From Elusimicrobia bacterium RIFCSPLOWO2_01_FULL_54_10 (GTDB taxonomy: Bacteria > Elusimicrobiota > Elusimicrobia > 2-02-FULL-39-32), in assembly GCA_001799975.1 (NCBI GenBank), contig MGUQ01000041.1, positions 1-8,847 of the forward strand: 8,847 nucleotides of DNA. The letters run 5' to 3'. A program made the position numbers and the translations under genes. Under the pieces are notes generated by a model. It did not search any database and was not told the origin of the DNA. It worked only from the letters and a program-made list of their open reading frames with translations. Shown piece after piece: positions 1 through 6,225 of this stretch (its first letter is position 1; every line of letters begins with the position of its first letter).

Positions 1-446
1 GCAAAACAAAGAGCGAATACACGGATGCGACGATCAGCCTGGCTCCGGTCATGCTCGCTCCTTATTTCGTCCTGCCCGTCCACTCAAGCGCTGGAAAAAA
101 AATGGGGGCGCTGCGGCTGGGAGCAGGGATCGGGTATGTCTTGGCGCATTATAAGCTGGGTCCGGACGTCGATGATGAACTCAATCAAGGCGTTCCGCCC
201 GGGACCACTGTCAGCTACAAGGCTTCATTTGACAACGGAATCGGCTATCAAGTCGGCGGCGGGTTCGATGTGCACATCAGCCGGAATTTCACCATCGGCA
301 CCAACATCAACTACTTGATCTTCCGGACCAACGCGCATGAGACTCTGGAAATCAGAAGAACATTCAGCAGAACTCTTATTGAGTCCACATCGGAAGTCAA
401 TCTGGATTCCCTGGTGGCGATGGCAAGTATTAAATATTATTTCTAA
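1..446 (+). CDS. Outer-membrane beta-barrel protein, C-terminal part (5' end outside window)
   Basis: The reading frame is open from the first complete codon at position 3 to the TAA at 444-446, giving about 147 residues; the true start lies upstream. The visible part alternates hydrophobic and polar residues in short strands separated by Gly-rich or polar turns, for example around LGAGIGYVLAHYKLG, GIGYQVGGGFDVHI and FTIGTNINYLIF. It ends in ASIKYYF. A terminal Phe after alternating aromatic or hydrophobic residues is the usual signal recognised by the BAM complex, so this is probably a small OmpA/OmpW-like barrel in the outer membrane. No catalytic motif is visible and the specific family cannot be named. 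The gene ends 12 bp from the end of the convergent toxin gene, with no clear intrinsic terminator between them. Confidence is good for a beta-barrel and low for any particular function. Confidence 0.75.
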   Translation, partial: KTKSEYTDATISLAPVMLAPYFVLPVHSSAGKKMGALRLGAGIGYVLAHYKLGPDVDDELNQGVPPGTTVSYKASFDNGIGYQVGGGFDVHISRNFTIGTNINYLIFRTNAHETLEIRRTFSRTLIESTSEVNLDSLVAMASIKYYF

Positions 447-458
447 TTTTTTCTTGGT

Positions 459-746
459 TTAAAGCGACTTCAGGTAACGGCGCACTTCGTCACGGCTTCC
501 TAAAAGAACAAAAGAAACTATTCCCTCGCCCTCAACCCAAAGAATTCTCAAAGCGATGGTCGGCCTGGCCTCGAACACCTTGCCTTCAGAGCTTTGAAAA
601 AGCTTCTTGATCCTTAGCCCATAGGCCGCCTGGCGGGTTTTGTGATAATCCTGGATTTGATGAACGGTTTCGCGCACAAGAAACTGCTCTGAAGTCTTTA
701 AGGATTTAAATGCGGAGAGAAAATGCTTCTTATACAGATACTCCAT
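459..746 (-). CDS. RelE/ParE-superfamily toxin of a type II toxin-antitoxin pair
   Basis: This 95-residue protein has the RelE/ParE layout: two N-terminal helices (about residues 6-40) and then a beta-sheet core. The core has GLRIKKL at 43-49, KVFEARPTIALRILWV at 56-71 and a final hydrophobic strand VSFVLLGSRDEV at 77-88. Arg61 and Arg67 sit where family members carry conserved basic residues. RelE-type members cleave mRNA at the ribosome and ParE-type members poison gyrase; the sequence does not say which applies here. The length is normal for the family. The gene lies 11 nt downstream of the antitoxin gene on the same strand. It has no Shine-Dalgarno sequence, so it probably depends on translation of the antitoxin, which would keep toxin output below antitoxin. 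Its 3' end converges on the barrel gene. I am fairly sure of the superfamily and unsure of the target. Confidence 0.8.
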   Translation of the reverse strand: MEYLYKKHFLSAFKSLKTSEQFLVRETVHQIQDYHKTRQAAYGLRIKKLFQSSEGKVFEARPTIALRILWVEGEGIVSFVLLGSRDEVRRYLKSL

Positions 747-757
747 CAGCGGGCGGG

Positions 758-1012
758 CTAACGACCGATTTTAAGCGGGTCTGAACGCCGGCTTTTAGAC
801 GAAATGTCGCCGGGCTCCTTTTTAAGGCCTTTGCGGATGAGTTTATCGTATGATTCGGGGGGAATGCGGTCTTCAATTTCTACGGGCTTGATCATGATGA
901 TCCCGTGCTCATAAACAATGTCAAAGTATTCGTCAGTTTCCTTGAGCCTGGCTTTAATGACGATCTCTTTGGGTATCGTGATCTGGTTGCCGCGAGTCCT
1001 TTTTGTGAGCAT
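758..1012 (-). CDS. AbrB/SpoVT (MazE-like) antitoxin
   Basis: This is an 84-residue protein. Residues 1-45 (MLTKRTRGNQITIPKEIVIK, then a strand ending IIMIKPV) match the swapped-hairpin AbrB/SpoVT DNA-binding fold, including the hallmark QITIPKEI. Residues 46-84 form a charged tail rich in Lys, Arg and Glu, the kind of tail that wraps and neutralises a toxin. I chose the ATG at 1010-1012 because AGGAGG lies 4 nt upstream and a good promoter sits just behind it. The frame stays open for 41 more codons to 1135, but that extension would contain the promoter and precedes the conserved fold. As the first gene of the pair it probably represses its own operon. AbrB-type antitoxins usually pair with MazF or PIN toxins; a precedent for a RelE-like partner is PrlF-YhaV. 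The locus is less GC-rich than its surroundings, consistent with acquisition by transfer. Confidence 0.83.
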   Translation of the reverse strand: MLTKRTRGNQITIPKEIVIKARLKETDEYFDIVYEHGIIMIKPVEIEDRIPPESYDKLIRKGLKKEPGDISSKSRRSDPLKIGR

Positions 1013-1016
1013 AAAT

Positions 1017-1022
1017 CCTCCT
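1017..1022 (-). promoter_or_regulatory. Shine-Dalgarno sequence of the antitoxin gene
   Basis: The minus strand reads AGGAGG followed by ATTT and then the ATG at 1012-1010. It fixes the antitoxin start and is the only clear, well-placed Shine-Dalgarno sequence among the seven gene starts in the window. Confidence 0.8.
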
Positions 1023-1039
1023 GTGTAAAGCTTGAATGA

Positions 1040-1068
1040 AGGATACCATGAACGGCTTACTCTGTCAA
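1040..1068 (-). promoter_or_regulatory. Sigma70-like promoter of the toxin-antitoxin operon
   Basis: The minus strand has a perfect TTGACA -35 (1068-1063), a 17-nt spacer and TATCCT (1045-1040) as the -10, matching the consensus at four of six positions. Transcription would begin near 1033, giving a leader of about 20 nt that contains the AGGAGG site. Confidence 0.6.
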
Positions 1069-1088
1069 TACTATTATAGTAAATTACT
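1069..1088. promoter_or_regulatory. Two overlapping small palindromes, candidate operator
   Basis: TACTATTATAGTA (1069-1081) is a perfect inverted repeat with 6-bp arms around one central base. AGTAAATTACT (1078-1088) is a second one with 5-bp arms. They overlap by 4 bp and lie directly upstream of the -35 of the toxin-antitoxin promoter, between it and the oxidoreductase promoter region. AbrB-type antitoxins commonly bind such AT-rich palindromes to autoregulate. Binding here is inferred; the region is AT-rich, so chance palindromes are possible. Confidence 0.35.
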
Positions 1089-1151
1089 TTATTCATATTA
1101 TGAGATGTCGCTCTTCCCTTTTTTCTTGAATCCACAGAGCAAATAATCCTG

Positions 1152-1157
1152 TATAAT
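1152..1157 (+). promoter_or_regulatory. Consensus -10 hexamer upstream of the oxidoreductase gene
   Basis: A perfect TATAAT lies 7 nt before the TTG at 1165. The best -35-like match is TTGAAT at 1126-1131, but the spacer would be 20 nt, which is long. Initiation about 7 nt after the -10 would fall almost on the TTG, giving a leaderless transcript, or a leader of about 36 nt if translation starts at the GTG at 1201. Confidence 0.4.
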
Positions 1158-1164
1158 ATAGCAG

Positions 1165-4100
1165 TTGAAAAATAATAGGTTCGAATCCGAATCAGGCCTT
1201 GTGCCTTTCACCGGCAACGAGCTCCTCTTAAAGGGGGGGCTGGAAGCCGAAATGGCTCTATTGACGGGCTATCCGGGTTCGCCCGTCTCCGACATCTTCG
1301 ACGCAATCTACGAAAACCGTGAACTCCTCAAAACCCACGGGGTTCTGGGCCAGATGGCCAACAACGAAGCTCTGGCCTCCGCCCGCTTGAACGGCGCCCG
1401 CATGGCCCAAGTGCGGGCCGTTTCCGTGATGAAATCCGTGGGGTTCCATGTGGCGGCCGACGGCCTGGCCATCGGCAACCTGACCGAACCCAACAACCCC
1501 AAAGGCGGCTGCCTGGTGGTTGTAGGAGACGACTCCTGGAACGAAACCACCCAAATCAACAGCGATTCCCGCTTTCTCGCCCAGCACCTGCACATGCCCA
1601 TTCTGGAGCCCTCCACATTCCAGGAAATCAAGGATTGGATGGACCTGGGCTTCGAGATTTCAGGCGCCTGCAACCTCTATGTGGCCTACATCATCACCAC
1701 CAATCAGGCCGATGGCGGCGGCAGCGTGCGTGTGAAGAAAAACCGCTATCCCACCGTCAATTTCTTGGAAAAAACCGAGCTTTCGTCCTCCAAAATTAAA
1801 GTGAAAGATTTTGTCATGATCCCGCCCCACACATCCCAAAAAGAAGCCACGCTTGCCGGCCGTTTTGAAAAATTGCTGGAAATCGTGCAGGAGAAGGGCC
1901 TGAACCGCCTGATCAACCTGGACGAATCATCCAAATCCCGCGCCGCGGTCGGATTTATCACATCGGGCGGTTCCTACAGCTATCTCGAACATGCCCTTTT
2001 TGAAATGGGCTTGAACGGAAAGTTTCCTATCTTAAAGCTCGGTTTGACACACCCCCTGGATTCCACTCTCGTTGAAAAATTTCTCTCGCATTGTGAGACG
2101 GTGATTGTGATTGAAGAAAAGCGCCCGTTCCTTGAAGACCAGGTGCGCGCCATTCTGCAGAAAGCGGCCCAGAGCGACTCCACGCGCTTCAACGGCACCA
2201 AAGTTTTCGGCAAGAGTTTTCCGCAGAGCCTGCCCGGAATTCCCGAAGTGCGGGGGCTTAACCCTTCACTCCTCATTGACCGCCTGGGCGCGTTTTTTCT
2301 CACGCTTGACCTACCCCAACTGAAGGGGCACAAACCCAGAATCCAAGAGGAAGTGGACATCGTGCGCGAAACGGGAAGCTCAAAATTTTCCATCCCCATC
2401 CGCACGCCGACTTTCTGCCCCGGCTGCCCCCACAGGGATTCCTCAACGGTATCACTCAAAATAAAAAAAGAGCTGGGCGACGTCATTTTCCACGGAGAGT
2501 CCGGCTGCCATTCCATGCTCCAGTTCGCGCCCAACGAAGGCCTCATGCAGAATTATTCCGGCATGGGCCTGGGCGGCGGGACTGGCGCGGGCATTGATCC
2601 CTACATCAAAAATAAGCAGGTGGTCTTCCTGGGCGACTCCACATTTTTCCACTCCGGCATGGTTGCCGTTTCGGACTCCATCAAGAACGGACAGGACATC
2701 ACCTATGTGATTTTGGACAATAAAACCACCGCCATGACCGGCCACCAGCCCACGCCGGGCAACGATTTTGACATTCTGGGCCGGAAAACTTTCGCGCAAA
2801 AAATTGAAGACATCATCCGCGGCATGACGGGGGGAAGTTCCGACATTCCGGTCATCCGCGCCAACCCCGAAGACCGCGAGCCTTATGCCAAACTCCTCAA
2901 GGAAATGGTGGCGCGCAAGGGCGTCAAAATTGTGATTGCGGACAAAGAATGCGGCATCACTTTCCAGCGCCGCTTAAAAAAAGAGAAAAAGGCCGTGCTC
3001 AAAGCTAAGGGATTTGTGGAGAAAGAAGAGTTCATCAACATCACGCCCGAAGCCTGCGAATATTGCCTCGAATGCACAAACGCCACCGGCTGCCCGGGAT
3101 TGACCGTGGAAGAAACGGAACTGGGCCCCAAGATTGCGACGGATTTGTCGTCCTGCGTGTCCGACGGCGCCTGCGCCAAGGGCAAAGTCTGCCCCTCGTT
3201 TGAAAAAATCAGCATCACGCGCATCCGCCCCCGCAAGGCAAAAAGCCCTTCGGAATTGACAAAACCCATTTCCGCTCCCCAGCCCAGAAACTTCGACGGA
3301 GTTTATTACATCTCGACATTCGCCGTGGGAGGCATGGGCGCGGGTGTGATAAGCGCCATCCTGGTGCGCGCGGGGCTGGAAGAAGGTTACCAGGTGCATT
3401 TTCTGGATAAAAAAGGCCTGGCCATCCGCAACGGCGGAGTTTTCGGCCACATCGTTTTCAGCAAAAACAAGGAACAGATCCTCTCTCCGCTTGTCCCTTA
3501 CGGCAAGGCGGATCTGATTTTGGGCATCGACATTTTAGAAACAGCCCGCGGCCTGGACTCCAGCCACAACATGCGCGTGGCCGGCGCCGAACGCACGGCC
3601 GCCGTGGTCAACACCCACAAGACCGAAACCGTGCTGTCGCTGATGGGAAGGGACAAGTTTGACACGGCCGAACTGGAGAAAATCATCCGAGGCGGCACCC
3701 GGAGCGGCGATTATTTGAGCCAGGATTTCTCGCAGGTATCGCAGAAAGTTTTCGGCACCAAGCTGTATGTCAACATCCTCCTTCTGGGCGCGGCGTTCCA
3801 GAAAGGGCTTCTTCCCGTTTCGTTGAAGAACATCCTGGGCGCGGTGGAAAATTCGGTGCCCAAGCAGGACTTGGACGAAAACCTGGCCGCGTTCCACATC
3901 GGGCGGCAGATCGCGGCCGAAGGCGGCTTCCACGGCTTGGGGACTTCAGCGAAAAAGAGGGATTATGCCGCAACGCTCGACGAAAAAGCGGCTATTCTGG
4001 AAAGAAAACTTTTCACGGGCCGCGCCGCCGCGAAAAAATACCGCGAGATTGTGGAGCAGGCCGTGCGCTGGATGGATTTGGGCTCAGCCTGGAACGAAAA

Positions 4101-4722
4101 GATCGCGGTGCGCGCCCATGAGCTCGTTCAATACGGCGGCGTGACGGCTGCGGAAAAATATCTGTCCATGATTTGGGAAACCTATCGCAAAGACCGCAAG
4201 GATTTGGGCTTTGCCGCCACCAAAACGGTGATCGAAAACCTTTTCAGGGTGATGGCCATCAAGGACGAAGTTTATGTGGCCCACCTGCTCACCACCCGGG
4301 AAAAAATTGCCCGGGACATGGAACGCTATGGCGTGGACCCCGCCAACGGCGACCGCATCAGTTACACCCATTTGAACCGTCCGCAGTTCACCGTTTTGGG
4401 ATTCGATCTGGAATTTAACTTAAACGCCAGGAATTGGATGCTCCGCATCATCAAGCACTGCGCGTTTTTAAGGGCGCTCCTGCCCGGCTGGCACCGCCGG
4501 GAAAATGAATTCCGCGACTGGTACTCGGGACTCGTGAAAAACTTCAATTATTTTGAAGACTCAGCGGATTATAAGACCTACGTGGAAGCCATGAAAGCGC
4601 CGGAACAGGTGAGCGGATACCGGCAAATCCGCTATCCCAAGATGGAATGGGCGCGGTCGCGCGCGGAGCAGATTTTAAAGACGATGAACGCCGATTATTT
4701 GGAAATGGAAAGGGTGAAGTAA
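1165..4722 (+). CDS. Fused indolepyruvate ferredoxin oxidoreductase-family protein (2-oxoacid:ferredoxin oxidoreductase)
   Basis: This is a 1185-residue single-chain enzyme. Family members oxidatively decarboxylate aryl or branched 2-oxoacids to acyl-CoA with TPP and reduce ferredoxin in the cytoplasm. Order of modules: a pyrimidine-binding domain (about 13-210, with TGYPGSP at 34-40); a transketolase-C-like domain (about 255-395, with VIVIEEKRPFLEDQV from 313); the TPP domain, with the IorA signature FCPGCPH at 417-423, GDSTFFHSG at 490-498 and DNKTTAMTGHQP at 518-529; a Cys-rich Fe-S segment (C631, C634, C637, C643, C664, C670, C676); a gamma-type domain (about 714-905, with GGMGAG at 722-727 and GLAIRNGGVFGH near 751-762); and a long C-terminal region (about 940-1170) like the DUF6537 tail of fused homologues. 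The length fits the fused class of about 1150 residues. The start is uncertain: TTG 1165 or GTG 1201, neither with a good Shine-Dalgarno. The true substrate cannot be read from sequence. Confidence 0.9.
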   Translation: MKNNRFESESGLVPFTGNELLLKGGLEAEMALLTGYPGSPVSDIFDAIYENRELLKTHGVLGQMANNEALASARLNGARMAQVRAVSVMKSVGFHVAADGLAIGNLTEPNNPKGGCLVVVGDDSWNETTQINSDSRFLAQHLHMPILEPSTFQEIKDWMDLGFEISGACNLYVAYIITTNQADGGGSVRVKKNRYPTVNFLEKTELSSSKIKVKDFVMIPPHTSQKEATLAGRFEKLLEIVQEKGLNRLINLDESSKSRAAVGFITSGGSYSYLEHALFEMGLNGKFPILKLGLTHPLDSTLVEKFLSHCETVIVIEEKRPFLEDQVRAILQKAAQSDSTRFNGTKVFGKSFPQSLPGIPEVRGLNPSLLIDRLGAFFLTLDLPQLKGHKPRIQEEVDIVRETGSSKFSIPIRTPTFCPGCPHRDSSTVSLKIKKELGDVIFHGESGCHSMLQFAPNEGLMQNYSGMGLGGGTGAGIDPYIKNKQVVFLGDSTFFHSGMVAVSDSIKNGQDITYVILDNKTTAMTGHQPTPGNDFDILGRKTFAQKIEDIIRGMTGGSSDIPVIRANPEDREPYAKLLKEMVARKGVKIVIADKECGITFQRRLKKEKKAVLKAKGFVEKEEFINITPEACEYCLECTNATGCPGLTVEETELGPKIATDLSSCVSDGACAKGKVCPSFEKISITRIRPRKAKSPSELTKPISAPQPRNFDGVYYISTFAVGGMGAGVISAILVRAGLEEGYQVHFLDKKGLAIRNGGVFGHIVFSKNKEQILSPLVPYGKADLILGIDILETARGLDSSHNMRVAGAERTAAVVNTHKTETVLSLMGRDKFDTAELEKIIRGGTRSGDYLSQDFSQVSQKVFGTKLYVNILLLGAAFQKGLLPVSLKNILGAVENSVPKQDLDENLAAFHIGRQIAAEGGFHGLGTSAKKRDYAATLDEKAAILERKLFTGRAAAKKYREIVEQAVRWMDLGSAWNEKIAVRAHELVQYGGVTAAEKYLSMIWETYRKDRKDLGFAATKTVIENLFRVMAIKDEVYVAHLLTTREKIARDMERYGVDPANGDRISYTHLNRPQFTVLGFDLEFNLNARNWMLRIIKHCAFLRALLPGWHRRENEFRDWYSGLVKNFNYFEDSADYKTYVEAMKAPEQVSGYRQIRYPKMEWARSRAEQILKTMNADYLEMERVK

Positions 4723-5789
4723 AAAGTACTGCCCTGCCCGGGCCCCGGGCTCCGGCAGCCGATGTCCCCGCCGTGCAGATTGAGAATTTCCTTGGCAATG
4801 GCCAGCCCCAGGCCCATGCCTTCGCGCTTGTGGGTGGACGACTCCGCCTGGTAAAACTGCTCAAAAATCCTCTCCCGGTCTTGGTCCGAAATCCCTTCGC
4901 CCGTATCGGTTATTTCCGTCGATATCTTTGAATCTTCTGCCGAAACGCTGATGTTGACCCGTCCGCCTTTCGGCGTGTGCTTCAAGGCGTTCGAAATCAG
5001 ATTGGACAGCACCTGGTGAATGCGGCCGGTGTCGCCGTTGACCGTGAGGGATCCGGACGGAACCTTCCAGCTCACGGTCACGCCTCTCGTTCCCGCCACA
5101 GTCAGCATCATGCCCTCCACTTCACTGCAGATTTTCAAATAATCAAAGGGTTTCATGTCCACCCTAAGCTTCCCCGCTTCAATGCTCACCAGATCCATGA
5201 GGCTCACCACCATGTCGGTCATTCTTTTAACGGACTTGTCTATGTTGAGCAAACATTTGTCGCTTTCAGCCTCGCTGAGATTTTCCGTCCGCAGAAGATC
5301 GCAAAAACCGCGCACGGAAGTGAGCGGGGTGCGCAGGTCGTGCGTCACGATGGAGAGGAATTTGGATTTCATGGCACTGGTCCGCTTCATGTTGGCCAGC
5401 AGACGCTTGTTTTCTTCAACCAAGTTGCGGTGCTCGATGGCTTTGGCCACGCTGCGGACCAAAAAGATCCGGTCCACGGGCTTGGGCAGAAAATCGTAAA
5501 TGTCTTCCTTGATGGCTTTGACCGCCAGGTCCAGAGACGGGTAGGCGGTCATGAGAATGACGGGCAGGTCGGGGTCCTCCTTGCGCAGAGTCCGCGCCAG
5601 GTCCAACCCGGTGACGGCGCCCAGGCGGTAATCCACAAGGGCCACCGTGGGACGGAAGGTTTTTTGGCGGAAAACGGCCGTTTCCGCGTCCGCGGCCAGG
5701 TCCGTGGCGAAACCGTATTCGTCCAGCAGGTCTCTCAGGACTTCGCCCACCGACGGTTCATCGTCCACAATGAGCACTTTGGTCTCCAT
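4695..5789 (-). CDS. Receiver-histidine kinase hybrid, soluble
   Basis: This 364-residue protein has two modules. Residues 1-120 are a complete receiver domain with acidic D9/D10, phospho-acceptor D53, T81 and K103. A short coiled linker leads to a HisKA dimerisation domain with the H-box THDLRTPL (His150) and then an HATPase domain: N-box with N263 and N267, G1 DTGEGIS (295-301), F-box IFEQFY (308-313) and G2 GMGLGLAI (324-331). All catalytic residues are present. There is no membrane segment, PAS or GAF domain, so its input is probably phosphoryl transfer to D53 or a protein partner. The ATG at 5787-5789 lies next to the conserved VLIVDDEP strand; no Shine-Dalgarno is seen, but a TATCAT hexamer sits 7 nt upstream. 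The gene is divergent from the receiver-protease operon, whose receivers are likely partners (inferred). Its last 28 bp overlap the convergent oxidoreductase gene. Confidence 0.93.
   Translation of the reverse strand: METKVLIVDDEPSVGEVLRDLLDEYGFATDLAADAETAVFRQKTFRPTVALVDYRLGAVTGLDLARTLRKEDPDLPVILMTAYPSLDLAVKAIKEDIYDFLPKPVDRIFLVRSVAKAIEHRNLVEENKRLLANMKRTSAMKSKFLSIVTHDLRTPLTSVRGFCDLLRTENLSEAESDKCLLNIDKSVKRMTDMVVSLMDLVSIEAGKLRVDMKPFDYLKICSEVEGMMLTVAGTRGVTVSWKVPSGSLTVNGDTGRIHQVLSNLISNALKHTPKGGRVNISVSAEDSKISTEITDTGEGISDQDRERIFEQFYQAESSTHKREGMGLGLAIAKEILNLHGGDIGCRSPGPGQGSTFYFTLSISK
4736..4750. repeat. GC-rich hairpin just after the oxidoreductase stop
   Basis: GCCCGG, a 3-nt loop GCC, then CCGGGC form a perfect 6-bp all-GC hairpin beginning 14 nt after the oxidoreductase stop. 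It lies inside the kinase coding sequence (Pro/Gly-rich residues near 346-351). No U-tract follows on the plus strand, so it is not a standard intrinsic terminator, although it could pause polymerase or protect the mRNA 3' end. It may equally be a by-product of GC-rich Pro and Gly codons. Confidence 0.3.
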
Positions 5790-5823
5790 GGGCGATATGA
5801 TACAAAAAATATCGGGACTCCCC

Positions 5824-5852
5824 TTTAAAAGGAAGGATTCTTCTGTTACAAT
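5824..5852 (+). promoter_or_regulatory. Candidate promoter of the receiver-protease operon
   Basis: TTTAAA (5824-5829, four of six to TTGACA), a 17-nt spacer and TACAAT (5847-5852, five of six to TATAAT) lie in the 71-bp gap between the divergent kinase and receiver genes. The -10 ends 8 nt before the ATG at 5861, so the predicted start of transcription nearly coincides with the start codon. GGAG at 5856-5859 is only 1 nt from the ATG, too close for normal Shine-Dalgarno pairing. Confidence 0.45.
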
Positions 5853-5860
5853 CCTGGAGC

Positions 5861-6223
5861 ATGAAAAAGATTCTCATCGTCGAAGATGACCTGTCGCTGG
5901 CCGAACTCATGCGCGCGCGGTTGGAGAAGGAAAACTACGAAGTGCGCGTGGAGCGGGACGGCCGCCATGTCGGCGAAATTGCCAAAAAAAACCACCCTGA
6001 TTTGATTCTGCTGGACGCCGTCCTTCCCGGCCTGGACGGGCGCAGCATCCACCAAACGCTCCTGTCCGATCCTGCAACCAAAAAAATCCCCGTTCTTGTC
6101 GTTTCCGCCAACGCCCAGCTCGAGCAGGCGTTTGTGGACCTGGAAAACGTCAAAGGATTTGTCCACAAGCCGTTTGACAACGCGCATCTGATCGCAAAAG
6201 TGAGCGAAGCGCTCAAAGCATAA
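5861..6223 (+). CDS. Single-domain (CheY-like) response regulator
   Basis: This 120-residue protein is a receiver domain and nothing else. The acidic pocket is E8, D9 and D10; the phospho-acceptor is D52 in LILLDAVLPGLDG; the switch residue is S82 in VLVVSAN; and the conserved lysine is K103 in FVHKPFD. There is no DNA-binding or enzymatic output domain, so it should act by protein-protein contact or as a phosphate shuttle in a relay. The obvious candidate donor is the divergent hybrid kinase, and the obvious candidate targets are the products of the next genes. It is first in the operon: its TAA is separated from the protease ATG by only 2 nt. The ATG at 5861 is chosen because the receiver fold begins at once with KKILIVEDD. 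Family assignment is firm; partner assignment is inferred from location. Confidence 0.93.
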   Translation: MKKILIVEDDLSLAELMRARLEKENYEVRVERDGRHVGEIAKKNHPDLILLDAVLPGLDGRSIHQTLLSDPATKKIPVLVVSANAQLEQAFVDLENVKGFVHKPFDNAHLIAKVSEALKA

Positions 6224-6225
6224 TC

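Noticed and set aside
427..460. T-rich stretch after the barrel gene as an intrinsic terminator
   Set aside because: The T-run is there, but no GC-containing hairpin precedes it, so a terminator is not supported.
1073..1078. Perfect minus-strand TATAAT as an alternative antitoxin promoter
   Set aside because: The hexamer 17 nt upstream (ATAATA at 1101-1096) is a poor -35. The TTGACA-N17-TATCCT promoter nearer the gene is much better, and the TATAAT is part of the palindrome.
1013..1135. In-frame 41-codon N-terminal extension of the antitoxin
   Set aside because: It would cover the promoter and the Shine-Dalgarno sequence of the shorter form, precedes the conserved AbrB fold and looks like translated AT-rich intergenic DNA.
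1178..1190. GGTTCGAATCC, identical to a typical tRNA T-arm core
   Set aside because: The flanking bases do not form a proper 5-bp T-stem, and no acceptor, D or anticodon arms are recognisable upstream. It falls in the first codons of the oxidoreductase frame.
1980..2546. Minus-strand open frames inside the oxidoreductase gene (also 2974-3450 and 3535-3933)
   Set aside because: They lie opposite conserved TPP, Fe-S and gamma-domain coding sequence and show no recognisable domain or start signal; they are by-products of codon bias.
4977..5828. Long open frame (283 codons) on the plus strand opposite the kinase gene
   Set aside because: Its translation is rich in His, Gln, Arg and Val with no fold-like pattern, as expected for the antisense of a GC-rich gene. 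The kinase on the other strand has every catalytic motif.
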